From: Gymnorhina tibicen
Taxonomy: Eukaryota; Chordata; Aves; Passeriformes; Artamidae
Direction: 5' to 3'
Assembly (NCBI GenBank): GCA_013399875.1
Contig: VXAZ01007607.1
Coordinates: 348,505-412,504, forward strand
Length of the DNA stretch: 64,000 bases
This document shows positions 22,923 to 33,959 of this stretch, piece after piece. The notes beneath the pieces are model-generated. The model saw only the letters and a list, made by a program, of their open reading frames with translations, was not told where the DNA came from and searched no databases. Within the stretch, counting starts at the first letter, position 1; the number at the start of each line of letters is the position of its first letter. The translations under genes were made by a program, and so were the position numbers.

Positions 22923-24117
22923 TCAGGGCAGGTCAAGCAGCTTGTGCTGCGCGAAGAGCTCCTGGGTGATGCTGTAAACGTCGTCGATGTACGGGACGGC
23001 CTCTCCCAGCATGGCCACGGCCTCCTCGCGCGGGCCCACGTTCATGATCTCCAGGAAGGCGTCGCGGGACGGCAGCGCGCAGAACGCCACGGTGGCGGCC
23101 TTGCGGACGACCCAGGGGTGGTAGGCGGCCAGCGAGGCGTTGTAGGCGTCGGTGCAGAGCACGGAGGTGCGGGAATCGCCGGAGCGCAGCCCCTCCAGGA
23201 AGAGCTGGAGCCAGCGCAGGGCGCGGTGCAGCCGCAGCACCGTGCGGCAGCCGGAGTCGGAGCGGGCCCGCAGCGCCGCCGGCCCCGCCGCCAGCTCGTG
23301 GCGCACCATGGACTGCAGCGACACGTACTGCTGGCCCTGGCCGCCGCCGCAGTGCCGCTCCAGCAGCGACACCTTGGCCACCGCGTCCTTGGAGATGAAC
23401 GAGAAGACGGCGCCGAGGCTCTGCAGGAACCTGCGGGCGGGGAGTTAGGGGGTTACGGAAGGGTTGGGGCAGAACGGGGGGGTGTGGGATCGGTCGGGTC
23501 CCACGCCCTGCTATGGGCAGGGTCACCTTCCGCTACGCCAAATTGGCCTTGGACGCTTCCAGGGGTGGGGCAGCCGCAGTTTTCCTGGGCAACCTGTGCC
23601 AGGGCCTCCCCACCCTCACCGCCAAGAATTCCTTCCAGATATCCCATCTACCCCTGCCCTCTGCCAGTTTGAAGCCATTCCCCCTTGTCCTGTCACTGCA
23701 GGCTCTTGTGGATAGTCTCACTCCATCTCTCCTGTCAGCCCCGGTGCTGGAAAAAACGAGCCATAGCTCGTTTTAATGGGTTAAGCTGGGGAAACTGCCC
23801 TAAACTCCTGAAAATAGAACAGTGTGCGATCTGACGCGGCTTAAAGCAGATGGGATACTAGGAAAAAATAGCCGTCACTCTCTAGGGGAGATCTCCCCTC
23901 TGTCAGTGTGAAGCCGCTCCTGTCCTGTCGCTCCATCCTTCTGCCCACAGCTCGCCACCACGGGGAACACCCGCTCGCTCCCGGGCACTCACCGGATGAG
24001 CCCCCGCCAGCCGCTCAGGTAGGGCTCCAGCAGCACCTCCCGCTGCTCCGTCACGCACCTCTTGAAAGCCTCGAGAACCTCCCGCAGGCTGAACGCGCCG
24101 ACGGCCGCCGCCGCCAT
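22923..24117 (-). CDS. CPTP: CPTP, ceramide-1-phosphate transfer protein (complete, two coding exons)
   Basis: A cytosolic GLTP-fold protein that moves ceramide-1-phosphate between membranes (trans-Golgi, plasma membrane) and thereby restrains eicosanoid production. Exon 1 is 24117-23993 (ATG to ...LSGWRGLIR). Exon 2 is 23430-22923, beginning FLQSLGAVFSFISKDAVAK and ending FAQHKLLDLP. Joined length is 210 aa; human is 214. The D57/K61 pair in FISKDAVAK, the Arg-rich CRTVLRLHRALRWLQ helix and the His in YHPWVVRKA are the expected phosphate-headgroup and lipid-binding positions. The coding sequence is very GC-rich. The start is the first ATG, followed by four Ala codons, and sits in the CCAAT-rich island shared head-to-head with INTS11. 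Confidence 0.95.
23530..23750 (-). mobile_element. CR1 LINE fragment, antisense, in the CPTP intron
   Basis: The plus strand shows the familiar antisense CR1 phrasing: TTGGCCTTGGACGCTTCCAG, GGGCAGCC, GGGCAACCTGTGCCAGGGCC, CACCCTCACCGCCAAGAATT and TTTGAAGCCATTCCCCCTTG, TGTCACTGCA. A further scrap (23898-23940, GTCAGTGTGAAGCC) appears to belong to the same family. Confidence 0.85.
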
Positions 24118-25218
24118 CGCCCTTCCTCCTCCTTCTCCCATCCCCCCCTCCCGGCTCGGCCAATCAGCGCCGCGTCCGTCACCCGCCGCGCCCCGCGGGC
24201 CAATCCACTTCGCCGGCGTCGCCGCGGCTCGGCCAATCCGCGCGGGAAGNNNNNNNNNNNNNNNNNNNNNNNNNNNNNNNNNNNNNNNNNNNNNNNNNNN
24301 NNNNNNNNNNNNNNNNNNNNNNNNNNNNNNNNNNNNNNNNNNNNNNNNNNNNNNNNNNNNNNNNNNNNNNNNNNNNNNNNNNNNNNNNNNNNNNNNNNNN
24401 NNNNNNNNNNNNNNNNNNNNNNNNNNNNNNNNNNNNNNNNNNNNNNNNNNNNNNNNNNNNNNNNNNNNNNNNNNNNNNNNNNNNNNNNNNNNNNNNNNNN
24501 NNNNNNNNNNNNNNNNNNNNNNNNNNNNNNNNNNNNNNNNNNNNNNNNNNNNNNNNNNNNNNNNNNNNNNNNNNNNNNNNNNNNNNNNNNNNNNNNNNNN
24601 NNNNNNNNNNNNNNNNNNNNNNNNNNNNNNNNNNNNNNNNNNNNNNNNNNNNNNNNNNNNNNNNNNNNNNNNNNNNNNNNNNNNNNNNNNNNNNNNNNNN
24701 NNNNNNNNNNNNNNNNNNNNNNNNNNNNNNNNNNNNNNNNNNNNNNNNNNNNNNNNNNNNNNNNNNNNNNNNNNNNNNNNNNNNNNNNNNNNNNNNNNNN
24801 NNNNNNNNNNNNNNNNNNNNNNNNNNNNNNNNNNNNNNNNNNNNNNNNNNNNNNNNNNNNNNNNNNNNNNNNNNNNNNNNNNNNNNNNNNNNNNNNNNNN
24901 NNNNNNNNNNNNNNGCGTCGCCGCGGCTCGGCCAATCCGCGCGGGGCGCGCGCGCGGGGCGGGGCCCGCCGGGGCCGCGCAGGCGCGGAGGAGGCGCCGG
25001 GGGCCGTGAGGGGCTGCGGGCCGGGCTTGGGTGAGTTTGCGGGATTTGGGGTGTTTTTAGGGGGGTTTGGTGCGGTTTTGTGCTTTTTTGGTGTGTTTTT
25101 GTGTGTTTCTACGTGTGTTTTCTCGGCTCTCAGCCGCGATGGTGGGTATCGAAGCCAAACAGGGCCGATTTCCCACAAGTTGTTTACCATCTCAGCCGTG
25201 TTTTCTGTCTCTTCGCAG
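24118..25218. promoter_or_regulatory. Divergent CpG-island promoter of CPTP (-) and INTS11 (+)
   Basis: A CpG-dense stretch lies between the two start regions. CCAAT boxes, each in a GGCCAATC context, are at 24160-24164, 24200-24204, 24233-24237 and 24932-24936, spaced 33-40 bp where the sequence is continuous. Regularly spaced CCAAT elements are typical NF-Y-driven TATA-less bidirectional promoters. INTS11 appears to begin with an untranslated exon ending at 25030 (TTGG followed by GTGAGT). A second exon starts at 25219 after a good acceptor (CTGTCTCTTCGCAG). The middle is missing (see gap). Confidence 0.75.
24250..24914. other. Assembly gap, 665 N, with identical flanks
   Basis: The 31 bases just left of the gap (24216-24246) and just right of it (24915-24945) are identical, beginning GCGTCGCCGCGGCTCGGCCA. 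Either the two contigs overlap and the gap is artificial, or the missing piece is part of a tandem CCAAT-containing repeat. Confidence 0.95.
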
Positions 25219-25272
25219 GAAGAAGTTTGGCCACTGCTCGAGTCTTCGACCAGATACTGGAAAACAGTTGGA

Positions 25273-25338
25273 ATGGCGCCTGTAAAACCAGCGAAATCTT
25301 CTCTTTTTATGGCCCCCGCGGATCTGCTTCTGGATTAA
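25273..25338 (+). CDS. Upstream ORF in the INTS11 5' leader (21 codons)
   Basis: ATG at 25273 has G at -3 and G at +4, a favourable initiation context. It runs 21 codons to TAA (25336-25338), ending 36 nt before the INTS11 ATG at 25375. It sits in the exon that begins at 25219, so it should be in the mature leader if that splice site is used. The peptide starts MAPVKPAKSS and resembles nothing I know. Its role, if any, would be translational control by reinitiation or leaky scanning. Confidence 0.4.
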   Translation: MAPVKPAKSSLFMAPADLLLD

Positions 25339-25374
25339 TTTTCTGTGTGGGTTTGGGACCCGGAGTGTGGTAAA

Positions 25375-28300
25375 ATGCCTGAGATCAAAGTCACTCCCTT
25401 GGGTAAGTCCGGCCTAAAATCGTCTTGAGATACAAACACCGAAAACCTGTGGAATTTGGGATTCAGGGTGATATCGGCCAAACTTCTGGAGCAGTGCCCT
25501 GATGTGATTCCTGTCAGCGTCTCACTGCCCTCCCTTTGTCTTTCCAGCGACACTTATAACTATTTTATAATTAATCAGGATTAGTTGATATGTTCTGGTA
25601 AAGATATTGGTGGTAAAGACACTGTGGTATCGTGGTAGAGCATTAATTCACCTACAGTGCTAAAGAGCTGCGGAAAGAAAATATTTCTCTTTTTTCCTTG
25701 TTTAATCTTCTTTAATGGGTTCTGTACTGAGAGGGCAGAGAGAGGAGAACTGCTTTACCCTCACGGATAATTTTCAGGCTTGGTGTGGACTTAATGAGAG
25801 CTTAATGAGGCTTAATGAGGGCAGAGCAGCTGGGGAGGTGCAGGAGAAGCAGAGTTCTAATCCTTGCCGGATAAAGGATTCTTTTCTCTTCCTTGAAACA
25901 GCAGTTGCAGGAAGTTTGTGCAGACCTTTACCTGCTTCTCCTTTGAAAGAGCTGCAGCTGTTCCCAGCTGTGTTTTACTGGTGTTTTGCTGGTGTCCAGG
26001 TGCTGGGCAGGACGTGGGCAGGAGCTGCATCCTGGTGTCCATCGCTGGGAAGAACGTGATGCTGGACTGTGGGATGCACATGGGCTACAACGATGACGTG
26101 AGTGCAGTGCTCCCTTCTGTGCCCTGACACAGCTCCAGCCGTCCCCTCGTGTCCCTTGAGCGTTTTTGGGCATCTCAGTCAGCCACTGCTGGAGCTGGAG
26201 TAGGGCAGAGCTGCTCTTTCCCTTTCAAAAATCTCCCTCCCTGCCCAAAATGTCCCTCCCCTCAAGTACTCAAGTCTGTGAAATGCCACCACCCAGCCCT
26301 CCTTTCCCTGGCTCGTGCACTTTGGGAAAACATTCATTAAGGCAGCTGCAAATGCTCCATCCCAGGTGGTTTTGGCCTCTCTGGATTTCCTGTGAGCAGG
26401 AATCCTGTCCTTAGCTCCACTGCTTTGGGGCAGTTCATTCCTTGTGGGATCCCCGCCACACCTCTCTGGTGCTCCAGGGGGAGAGAGGGAAACTCTCCTG
26501 ATCCTGGGTCCCCTGACACCAGCAGGAAAGCAATAAACTGCAAATATTCTGTGGGATTAAGAGTTCAAGCAGCAAATGTGCTGTGACAGGAAAGCTTTTG
26601 GGGCTTTGTGCCTCGGAGCCAGGAGGTGTTGGGCACCTGTTTTACCTGGAAGGTAAAATAATTTATTTATTGAAGGGTCAGTTCTGTGTCTGTGCCCTCC
26701 TTTGTGCCCTCTCCCTGCACCCAAAAGCTGCTGGAGTTGCCTGGAGAGGGATCAGCACATTCCCAAGTGCTCCAGGCCCTTCACTCCAAGGTTTTGTTGG
26801 ATCAGTGATGCATTCCTGATGGATTGCCTGTTTTCCCATGGCTGCAGAGGCGCTTCCCTGACTTCTCCTACATCACCCAGAACGGAAGGCTGACGGATTT
26901 CCTGGACTGTGTCATCATCAGGTGAGGCACTTCCCTTCCTTCTCCCAGCTCTGGTGGGAAATGGGAATACTTTTCTGCCGTCCCTAACATCCCAAACACT
27001 CTCCAAGCCCATCCTTGGTATTTTGGGCATTTTTTCCGTGCCCTGCAGCGCTTTAAAAGGTCTGGGAGCCATCCCAGCTGAATTCTGTGCGACCACTGTG
27101 AGGGTTTTTTGTGCAGCCACCCCAGCTGAAATCTGTGTGACCACTGTGGGGGTTTTTTGTGCAGCCACCCCAGCTGAATTCTGTGTGACCACTGTGAGGG
27201 TTTTTTGTGCAGCCACCCCAGCTGAATTCTGTGTGACCACTGTGGGGGTTTTTTGTGCAGCCACCCCAGCTGAATTCTGTGTGACCACTATGAGGGTTTT
27301 TTGTGCAGCAATCCCAGCTGCATTCCGTGCCAACCACTGTGGGTTTGTTTTTTTTTTGCAGCCACTTCCACCTGGACCACTGTGGGGCTCTGCCCTACTT
27401 CAGTGAGATGGTTGGGTACGACGGCCCCATTTACATGACCCACCCCACCAAGGCCATCTGCCCCATCCTGCTGGAGGACTACAGGAAAATCACCGTGGAC
27501 AAGAAAGGGGAAACCAACTTCTTCACCTCCCAGATGATCAAAGACTGCATGAAGAAGGTGGTGGCTGTGCACCTTCACCAGACAGTGCAGGTGAAGGGGC
27601 TTTGCCGGTGTTGCAGGAGGCAAGAAAACCAGTTTTAATTGAAAATACTGGCATTAATGAGGTGTTTTGCTGTTGGGGCAGGTGGATGAGGAGCTGGAGA
27701 TCAAGGCCTACTATGCAGGCCATGTGCTGGGAGCTGCCATGTTCCAGATCAAGGTTGGCTGTGAGTCCGTGGTTTACACGGTGAGTATGCCCAGCTTTAG
27801 AGTTATTTCCCTTTTATTACCTACAGATATCCCCAGAGATTTACAGATCCCTCCGTTGCCTCAGAAACATCACTGAGGTTTCTCTTCTCCCCTCAGGGTG
27901 ATTATAACATGACACCAGACAGACACTTGGGGTGAGTAAAAAGCTGAATCTCTGGTGAGTTTTGAGTGTTTCTGACTGGAGGATTTCAGCACAGCTGCTG
28001 TTAACTGTAGGGGCTCACCAGCTTTGATTCTTTGGGATACTTAAAGATGTCCTTGCTGGAAACAAAAATGCAATTTTGAGTTGTGAGAGTGAAGAGATTT
28101 ACATTAAACCTGCCAGACAGACCTTAATGCAATCTGAATACTCCCATTTTATCTTCTGAGTACTCACATCAAGCTGTTTTTAGGGCCGTGTAATAATTGG
28201 ACTTCAATGTTTGAAATGTTTTTTCATGGTGTTTTTACTTTCTAAGAGAGTATTAGTCACAAACTTCAGCCCTCAGTGTATTTTCACTGGCACGTATGAG

Positions 28301-31300
28301 AGATTTACAATATTCCTGCTGTTCAGGTGAATATTTTAATGCATTTAAAGCTGGTAATAGACTGGATAAATATTCCTCTTCAGGGTCTGTAATCTCAATT
28401 TTGAGCTGGATTCATTTAAATGAACTGAAGCTGCCGCAGAATTCCCATTATTCCTGTTTCCCCTGGCCACAGTGACATTCCTTAGGCACCAAAACTGCCA
28501 GAACCCATCTCCTAGTTTGCTGTTTGCTTTGAATTCCCTCTGCTCAGAGCTGCCTGGATTGATAAGTGCCGCCCCGATCTGCTGATCAGCGAATCCACCT
28601 ACGCCACCACCATCAGGGATTCCAAGCGCTGCAGGGAAAGGGATTTCCTGAAGAAAGTGCACGAGACCGTGGAACGAGGAGGGAAGGTACAGCGGCCTCT
28701 CCCCCGGATCTGTTGCTCTCAGCACCCTCCCAATCACCCAGGAGAGAACAGAAATTCCCCGCGGCGCAGGGAGAGCTGTGCCTGTCGTTCCAAAGTGCAC
28801 ACCACGTTCCTGGGAACTGACAGAACAGCGGGAAGTGAGAGGGAACTGAGGGATTTGTTCAGAAATAACAACCACAGTGTATCTGATGCTGTTTGGCTTT
28901 CACAAATTCCACCTGAATTCCCGAATTCCGCCTCCATTGCAGGTTCTCATCCCGGTTTTCGCCCTCGGACGCGCCCAGGAGCTTTGTATTTTATTGGAAA
29001 CTTTCTGGTGAGTGCGGCCTGGGCACGTCCCACCTGCTTTTTGTCCTCCTCCGTGCTCCTTCTGTGTCTGGTGAATGTTGAAAATGGCAGCAATTTGGCT
29101 GTAGAGAGAAGGAGAAGGGCACTAAAGCCTGCATTGTTATAATATTGATTTAGAGCTCCTGGAAATAGGGAAACACACACCAAAAAAATCCTGGGAGACT
29201 CCCCAGTTACGGACTCCCAGCATGGACAGCCAGGAAATACTTTGCCCCTCACAGGTCACTTCTTTTCCAGGGAAAGGATGAACCTGAAGGCTCCAATTTA
29301 CTTTTCCACGGGCCTGACAGAGAAGGCCAATCACTATTACAAACTCTTCATCACCTGGACCAACCAGAAAATCCGGAAAACCTTCGTGCAGAGGAACATG
29401 TTTGAGTTCAAACACATCAAGGCCTTCGACAGAGCCTTTGCAGACAACCCAGGGCCCATGGTAGGTGGGTGTTGGAGAGGGACCAGAGCAGGGCTGGGGG
29501 TCTGGGAGCTCTTTTATTCCCGAATCCTGGTGGGAAAAGCACCCTGAGCATCCTCCACCTCATCAATCCCACCTAAAAACCTCTCGTGGCCAGGCCATCT
29601 CTATAAAGGTTAAAGCTCTTCCTGTTTTTATTTCATTGAAGGTGAAACACTCAGAGAAAATTCAGATTTTGCATGTTTGTATCATCTACACCTCCTGATT
29701 CAAGCCAGGCTTTTCTTTTCCACACCATTTTTTATTGCTGCTTTAATGCTGGCTGCTTTATTTGGTACCTCTGTAAAACCACTCCGAGTTCTCCGTTGGA
29801 TGCTCACAAATATTTCCTAAAACTGTGGCTCAGCTCCTGGGAGTTTTAGGGTGGGAAGAAAATCAAATAGCAGAAATCCCTGTTTGTGCAGTGTTGGTGG
29901 ATGCTCTGCACGGATTTAGGATATTTATAGAAATAATGGGAAGAATTGTTTTCCGTGGTGATTTATGGCACATCTTTGACTTCCAGGTGGTGTTTGCAAC
30001 CCCTGGAATGCTCCACGCAGGACAGTCCCTTCAAATCTTCAGGAAATGGGCAGGGAATGAGAAGAATATGGTAAGAAACTGGGTTTTGTGGGTGATGTGA
30101 GTCCTAAGGACTGAGGCTGCAGCAAAGCTTTTCCCGAGGAGCTGGAATTAAAGGGCACGAATCCTTTGGAACCAGGGCAGAGCTCTCCAAGCTCTCAGTC
30201 TGTGACTGTTGGGATGTTTACCAGCCCTGCCAGGCCCAAGCCATGGAATTGCTGATTTTCCTGGTTTTTCCCCAGGTGATCATGCCTGGCTACTGCGTCC
30301 AGGGAACCGTGGGCCACAAGATCCTCAGCGGGCAAAGGAAGCTGGAGATGGAAGGAAGACAAATTGTAAGTTCTCTTTTCAATTTGGGGCAAGTTCTTGT
30401 CCTTGGAATAGGATGAATCCAGCACTAAAAATACCTCAAAATCTTTGGATTTGGAGTTAGAGTTGGATTTGGGGTTGGTTTTTTTTTTTTCCCTTTTTTG
30501 GTAGCAAAGTTGGACTCGGTTTTTTTCCCCCTTGCATTAATTTCTGCCATAAAACTTTTGAGGGGCCCTTTGCTTCTGCCATAAAACTCTGAGGGGCACT
30601 TTATAGTGTTTAATAACGAGGCCCCATTAGGCAAATAGGTAAAAATTACATCTGTTTAAGCAGATTTGGATAATAAAACACCGGCTGACCTTAAATGTTT
30701 GGGGTTTTGTGTGTGACAAATACTGTCTAAAATGGGGCAGTGCGAGCCTTGAAGTTATGAAAGCTTTTTGTTGAGACAACTCAGGTTTCTCCTTCCTCTT
30801 TTCAACGAAACCCAGAGGGATCTGGGGTCTGTCTGTGTGTGTTCCGAAGGGATTCCCAGTTCCCAAGCCCTGTGCTCTGCTCCCCCCAGCTGGAAGTGAA
30901 GATGCAGGTGGAGTACATGTCCTTCAGCGCCCACGCCGATGCCAAGGGCATCATGCAGCTCATCCGCCAGGCTGAGCCCCGGAACGTGCTCCTGGTCCAC
31001 GGGGAAGCCAAGAAAATGGAGTTCCTGAAGCAGAAAATCGAGCAGGAATTCCGTAGGTATCCGTGGGAGAGGAGGGAACGGCATCAGAGCTTTCCAATCC
31101 CATTTTTGATCCGCTGGCCCTCAGCACAGTCGGGTGGGGAGGCATTTACAGCTCCCCCCAATGAACTGATGCCTGTAACATGTTAATTAAGCCCAGCTAA
31201 TTGCAGCGAGCCCCTCGGACACGAATTGGGATCGTTCTGTGCATTCCCAGCTGCCCCGGGGGGGCTGACAGGAGCTGTTCCCTTTGCAGATGTGAGCTGC

Positions 31301-33868
31301 TACATGCCGGCCAACGGAGAGACCACCACCATCCTCACCAACCCCTGCATCCCCGTGGACATCTCCCTGGGCCTCCTCAAGAGGGAAGCAGCCATAGGTG
31401 ACGCTTCCCACCCCCATTTTCCTCCCTGCTGCTGTTCTTTATAGCGTTGGTGTGGGTGGAAAGCTGTAAATTTATATTTAATAACGTTTAAAATCAATGT
31501 CCGCGCCGTGCCTGGTCTGTGCCACGCTGTGCCCGCTTGTGCTTGTAGCAGCTGGGTTTGGGGGAGCTGGAATGACTTTTATAAACTCAGTTTTAGAAAA
31601 ATAATCTTAATTCTCGCATCAGGAAGTGCTCTGGGAAGAGAGAGAGTGGCTCTGGATCGCTAAATATTATTTCTTAGGTGTCAGGATTTCTCATAATCGT
31701 TAAACACCGTTGATGCATGGAACAGATAAGAGAGAAAGGTGTAAAATTTTAATGTCTGAACCTCAGCAGGGCCTCAGAGCTCCAACCTCAGTCCCAGAGC
31801 AGCAGTTTTGGGTGAAAAACCAGCGCCTCAGGTTGTGTTTTTCTCTCCTTGGCCTTGCTTTAGGTCCTTTACCGGATGCCAAGAAGCCAAAGCTCATGCA
31901 CGGCACGTTACTCATGAAGGACAATGTGAGTGAAAGAGTTCTTGTGCTCGCCTTGTGTCCTCTGAGGGTGGTTTTTTGTGTCCTCTGAGGGTGTTTTTTT
32001 GTGTCCTCTGAGGGTGTTTTTTTGTGTCCTCTGAGGGTGGTTTTTGTGTCCTCTGAGGGTGGAGTCACGTTCTGGGTGCACAAGGAACCCAAATCACGAT
32101 GAGCGGCTCTGCTTCCACACAAAGAAGATGCCTCATCTTCAACCTCCATCTTCATTTTTAACCATCATTCCCCTGCTAGAAGTCAAACCAACTTCCAGAG
32201 AGCAGCTTTATTTTGTTAAATATTTATTTATTTATTACTGAGGTGGATGTTTTGTCCCAATCTCAGCTCTCCCTCCACTGCCAGTGACGAACACGCGGCA
32301 GCGTTTCAGCACGGAAAGGGAACGGCCTTCCCTGCTTCCCCCGACCCCAGGGCAGCCACACACAACTCCACAAAGCTCAGAGGAGTGGTTTTCCCATGGA
32401 TTTCTCCCTTTTTCCCCCCAGAGTTTCCGGCTGGTTTCCCCCGAGCAGGCCCTGAAGGAGCTGGGGCTGGCGGAGCATCAGCTGCGCTTCACCTGCCGCG
32501 TGCACATCCAGGACCCGCGCAAGGAGCACGAGACCGTGCTCAGGGTCTACAACCACCTCAAGGGGTGAGCCCTGCTTTCTTGGGGAGGGTTTTTAATCCC
32601 CAGGGATGCAGCTGAGTTTATTCCCAGTCCAGGTGTAGCACAGATCCCCCTCCTTTGGGCTGGCAGCAGCAGAACCTTCAGAGCTGTTTTTCCTGACGTG
32701 CCCTGGGAGTTCTTTCCTCAGGAGAACAGGGCTCAGCTTGGAGCTGTAGAGCCTGGGATGAGCTCTGCAGCAATAATTTCTGTAGGAAATCCTCCCTGAT
32801 GAGCACAAGCACCAGAATAAGCTGTGGATGAGCCCTGTTCTCCCTGCCTTGGGCAGAGGGTGCTGGCTCAGACACAGCCAAGACAGGAACAGGCTGGGAT
32901 TTGGGATGAAGATCCAGGGGTGACCCAGCATCCCCAGTACATCCCCTGTCTCCTCTCTCTCCAGGATCCTGAAGGATTACTCCGTGCAGCATCTCCCTGA
33001 TGGCTCCATCACCGTGGAGTCCATCCTGATCCAGGCCACGGCGCACTCGGAGGATCAAGGAACCAAAGTCCTGCTCGTGTCCTGGACATACCAGGTGGGA
33101 GTTCCTGATTTCTGACCTGAATTCCTTCCATTCCAAACCTTTCCTGCACTGGGGGTGGCTGTGAGGGCTGGAATCTTCCTCCCTCTGGCTTTGAAGGAGT
33201 TTCCCTGGAAGAGGAGGGGAGTCCCTGCTGTTCCCTGACCATTGGGGTTGAGCAGAAATGGTTTTTTGGGAGCTCTCTGGGCCCGCTGAAGCAGAGGCAG
33301 CTTCTGGGTTAATGACACTTAATTACTGTTAATTCAGTTCTCATGGGAAATGAGTATTTCCCATTGCATTTCTCACTGGGAAAATGTAAAACAAGTAGAA
33401 AACTGTGTCTGCTCTTAACATCATTTTATTTGACAGTTGTTCCATCATCTTCACTGTCTGGGGCTGGATTATGGCATCCTTTCTTGACAGCAAGGAACTG
33501 CCTTTGGAGGGCAAAGCACTAAAATCAGTTTATTCCTTGACTTGAAGCAAAAACGGGGCTTTTCCTCCAAGGAAACCCCTCGGGTCCTGTAAGAAATGGG
33601 GGTTTCACACCAATATTTTGTAAGAACACCCAGGAACGTGTCTGTGGATCTGTTTCAGTTTTTAACCCCAGCTCAGATTAGATCTCGCAGGGTCAGGAAT
33701 TCTCTCAGTCCAGTTCTAGGTACCAAAATTGAATTTCCTGCCCCACCTGGGACAGTCAAGGGGAAGATTTTGCTCTCATCCCATCTCTCTTTATCTTTTT
33801 AGGATGAAGAGCTGGGCAGTTATCTCACCTCCCTCCTGAAGAAAGGCCTGCCCCAGAGCACACCCTGA
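25375..33868 (+). CDS. INTS11: INTS11, Integrator complex endonuclease subunit 11 (complete, 17 coding exons)
   Basis: Nuclear Integrator endonuclease that cleaves snRNA 3' ends and promoter-proximal nascent RNA; partner of INTS9. Exons: 25375-25402, 26000-26097, 26848-26921, 27362-27590, 27682-27780, 27897-27931, 28548-28686, 28943-29007, 29271-29460, 29987-30070, 30276-30365, 30890-31052, 31290-31397, 31864-31925, 32422-32564, 32965-33094, 33803-33868. All phases join and give exactly 600 aa, the human length. Metallo-beta-lactamase residues are in place: HFHLDH at 68-73, H157 (YYAGHVLG), D178 (GDYNMTPD). So are the beta-CASP motifs: E203 (SESTYATT), the [11 protein letters not shown]is and the LVHGEAKKM His. 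The C-terminal third (from ~450) is the INTS9-binding region. A G-rich 48-bp array fills intron 3 and a 23-bp array intron 14. Confidence 0.98.
27066..27361 (+). repeat. 48-bp intronic minisatellite made of splice-acceptor-like units
   Basis: CCCAGCTG recurs at 27073, 27121, 27169, 27217, 27265 and 27313, exactly 48 bp apart. Each unit contains GACCACTGTG, a G run, a T6 tract and GTGCAG followed by CCAC. Pseudo-acceptors therefore end at 27116, 27164, 27212, 27260 and 27308. The genuine acceptor of exon 4 (ending 27361, then CCAC) has the same layout with a longer T tract and is the last unit. Use of the first four decoys would read C-CAC-CCC-AGC-TGA, an immediate stop. Confidence 0.95.
31955..32066 (+). 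repeat. 23-bp tandem repeat, 5 copies, INTS11 intron 14
   Basis: GTGTCCTCTGAGGGTG followed by a T tract recurs at 31955, 31978, 32001, 32024 and 32046 (period 23, last 22). It starts 30 bp downstream of the exon-14 donor. It is intronic, with no sign of function. Confidence 0.9.
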
Positions 33869-33953
33869 GAGCAGAGCCCAGCCTGGGGTGGGGGGGTCAC
33901 AGAGTCAGATTTTATTTTGTTTACATTGTCAATGCTTTTTTCTGCTTGGTTTT

Positions 33954-33959
33954 AATAAA
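33954..33959 (+). terminator. INTS11 polyadenylation signal
   Basis: AATAAA 86 bp after the INTS11 stop codon, within a T-rich context (TTTGTTTACATTG upstream). This gives a short 3'UTR of about 100-115 nt. Confidence 0.8.

Noticed and set aside
23908..25338. 476-codon plus-strand frame across the CPTP/INTS11 promoter
   Set aside because: Most of it is the 665-N gap. Only its final 22 codons correspond to something meaningful, the uORF at 25273.
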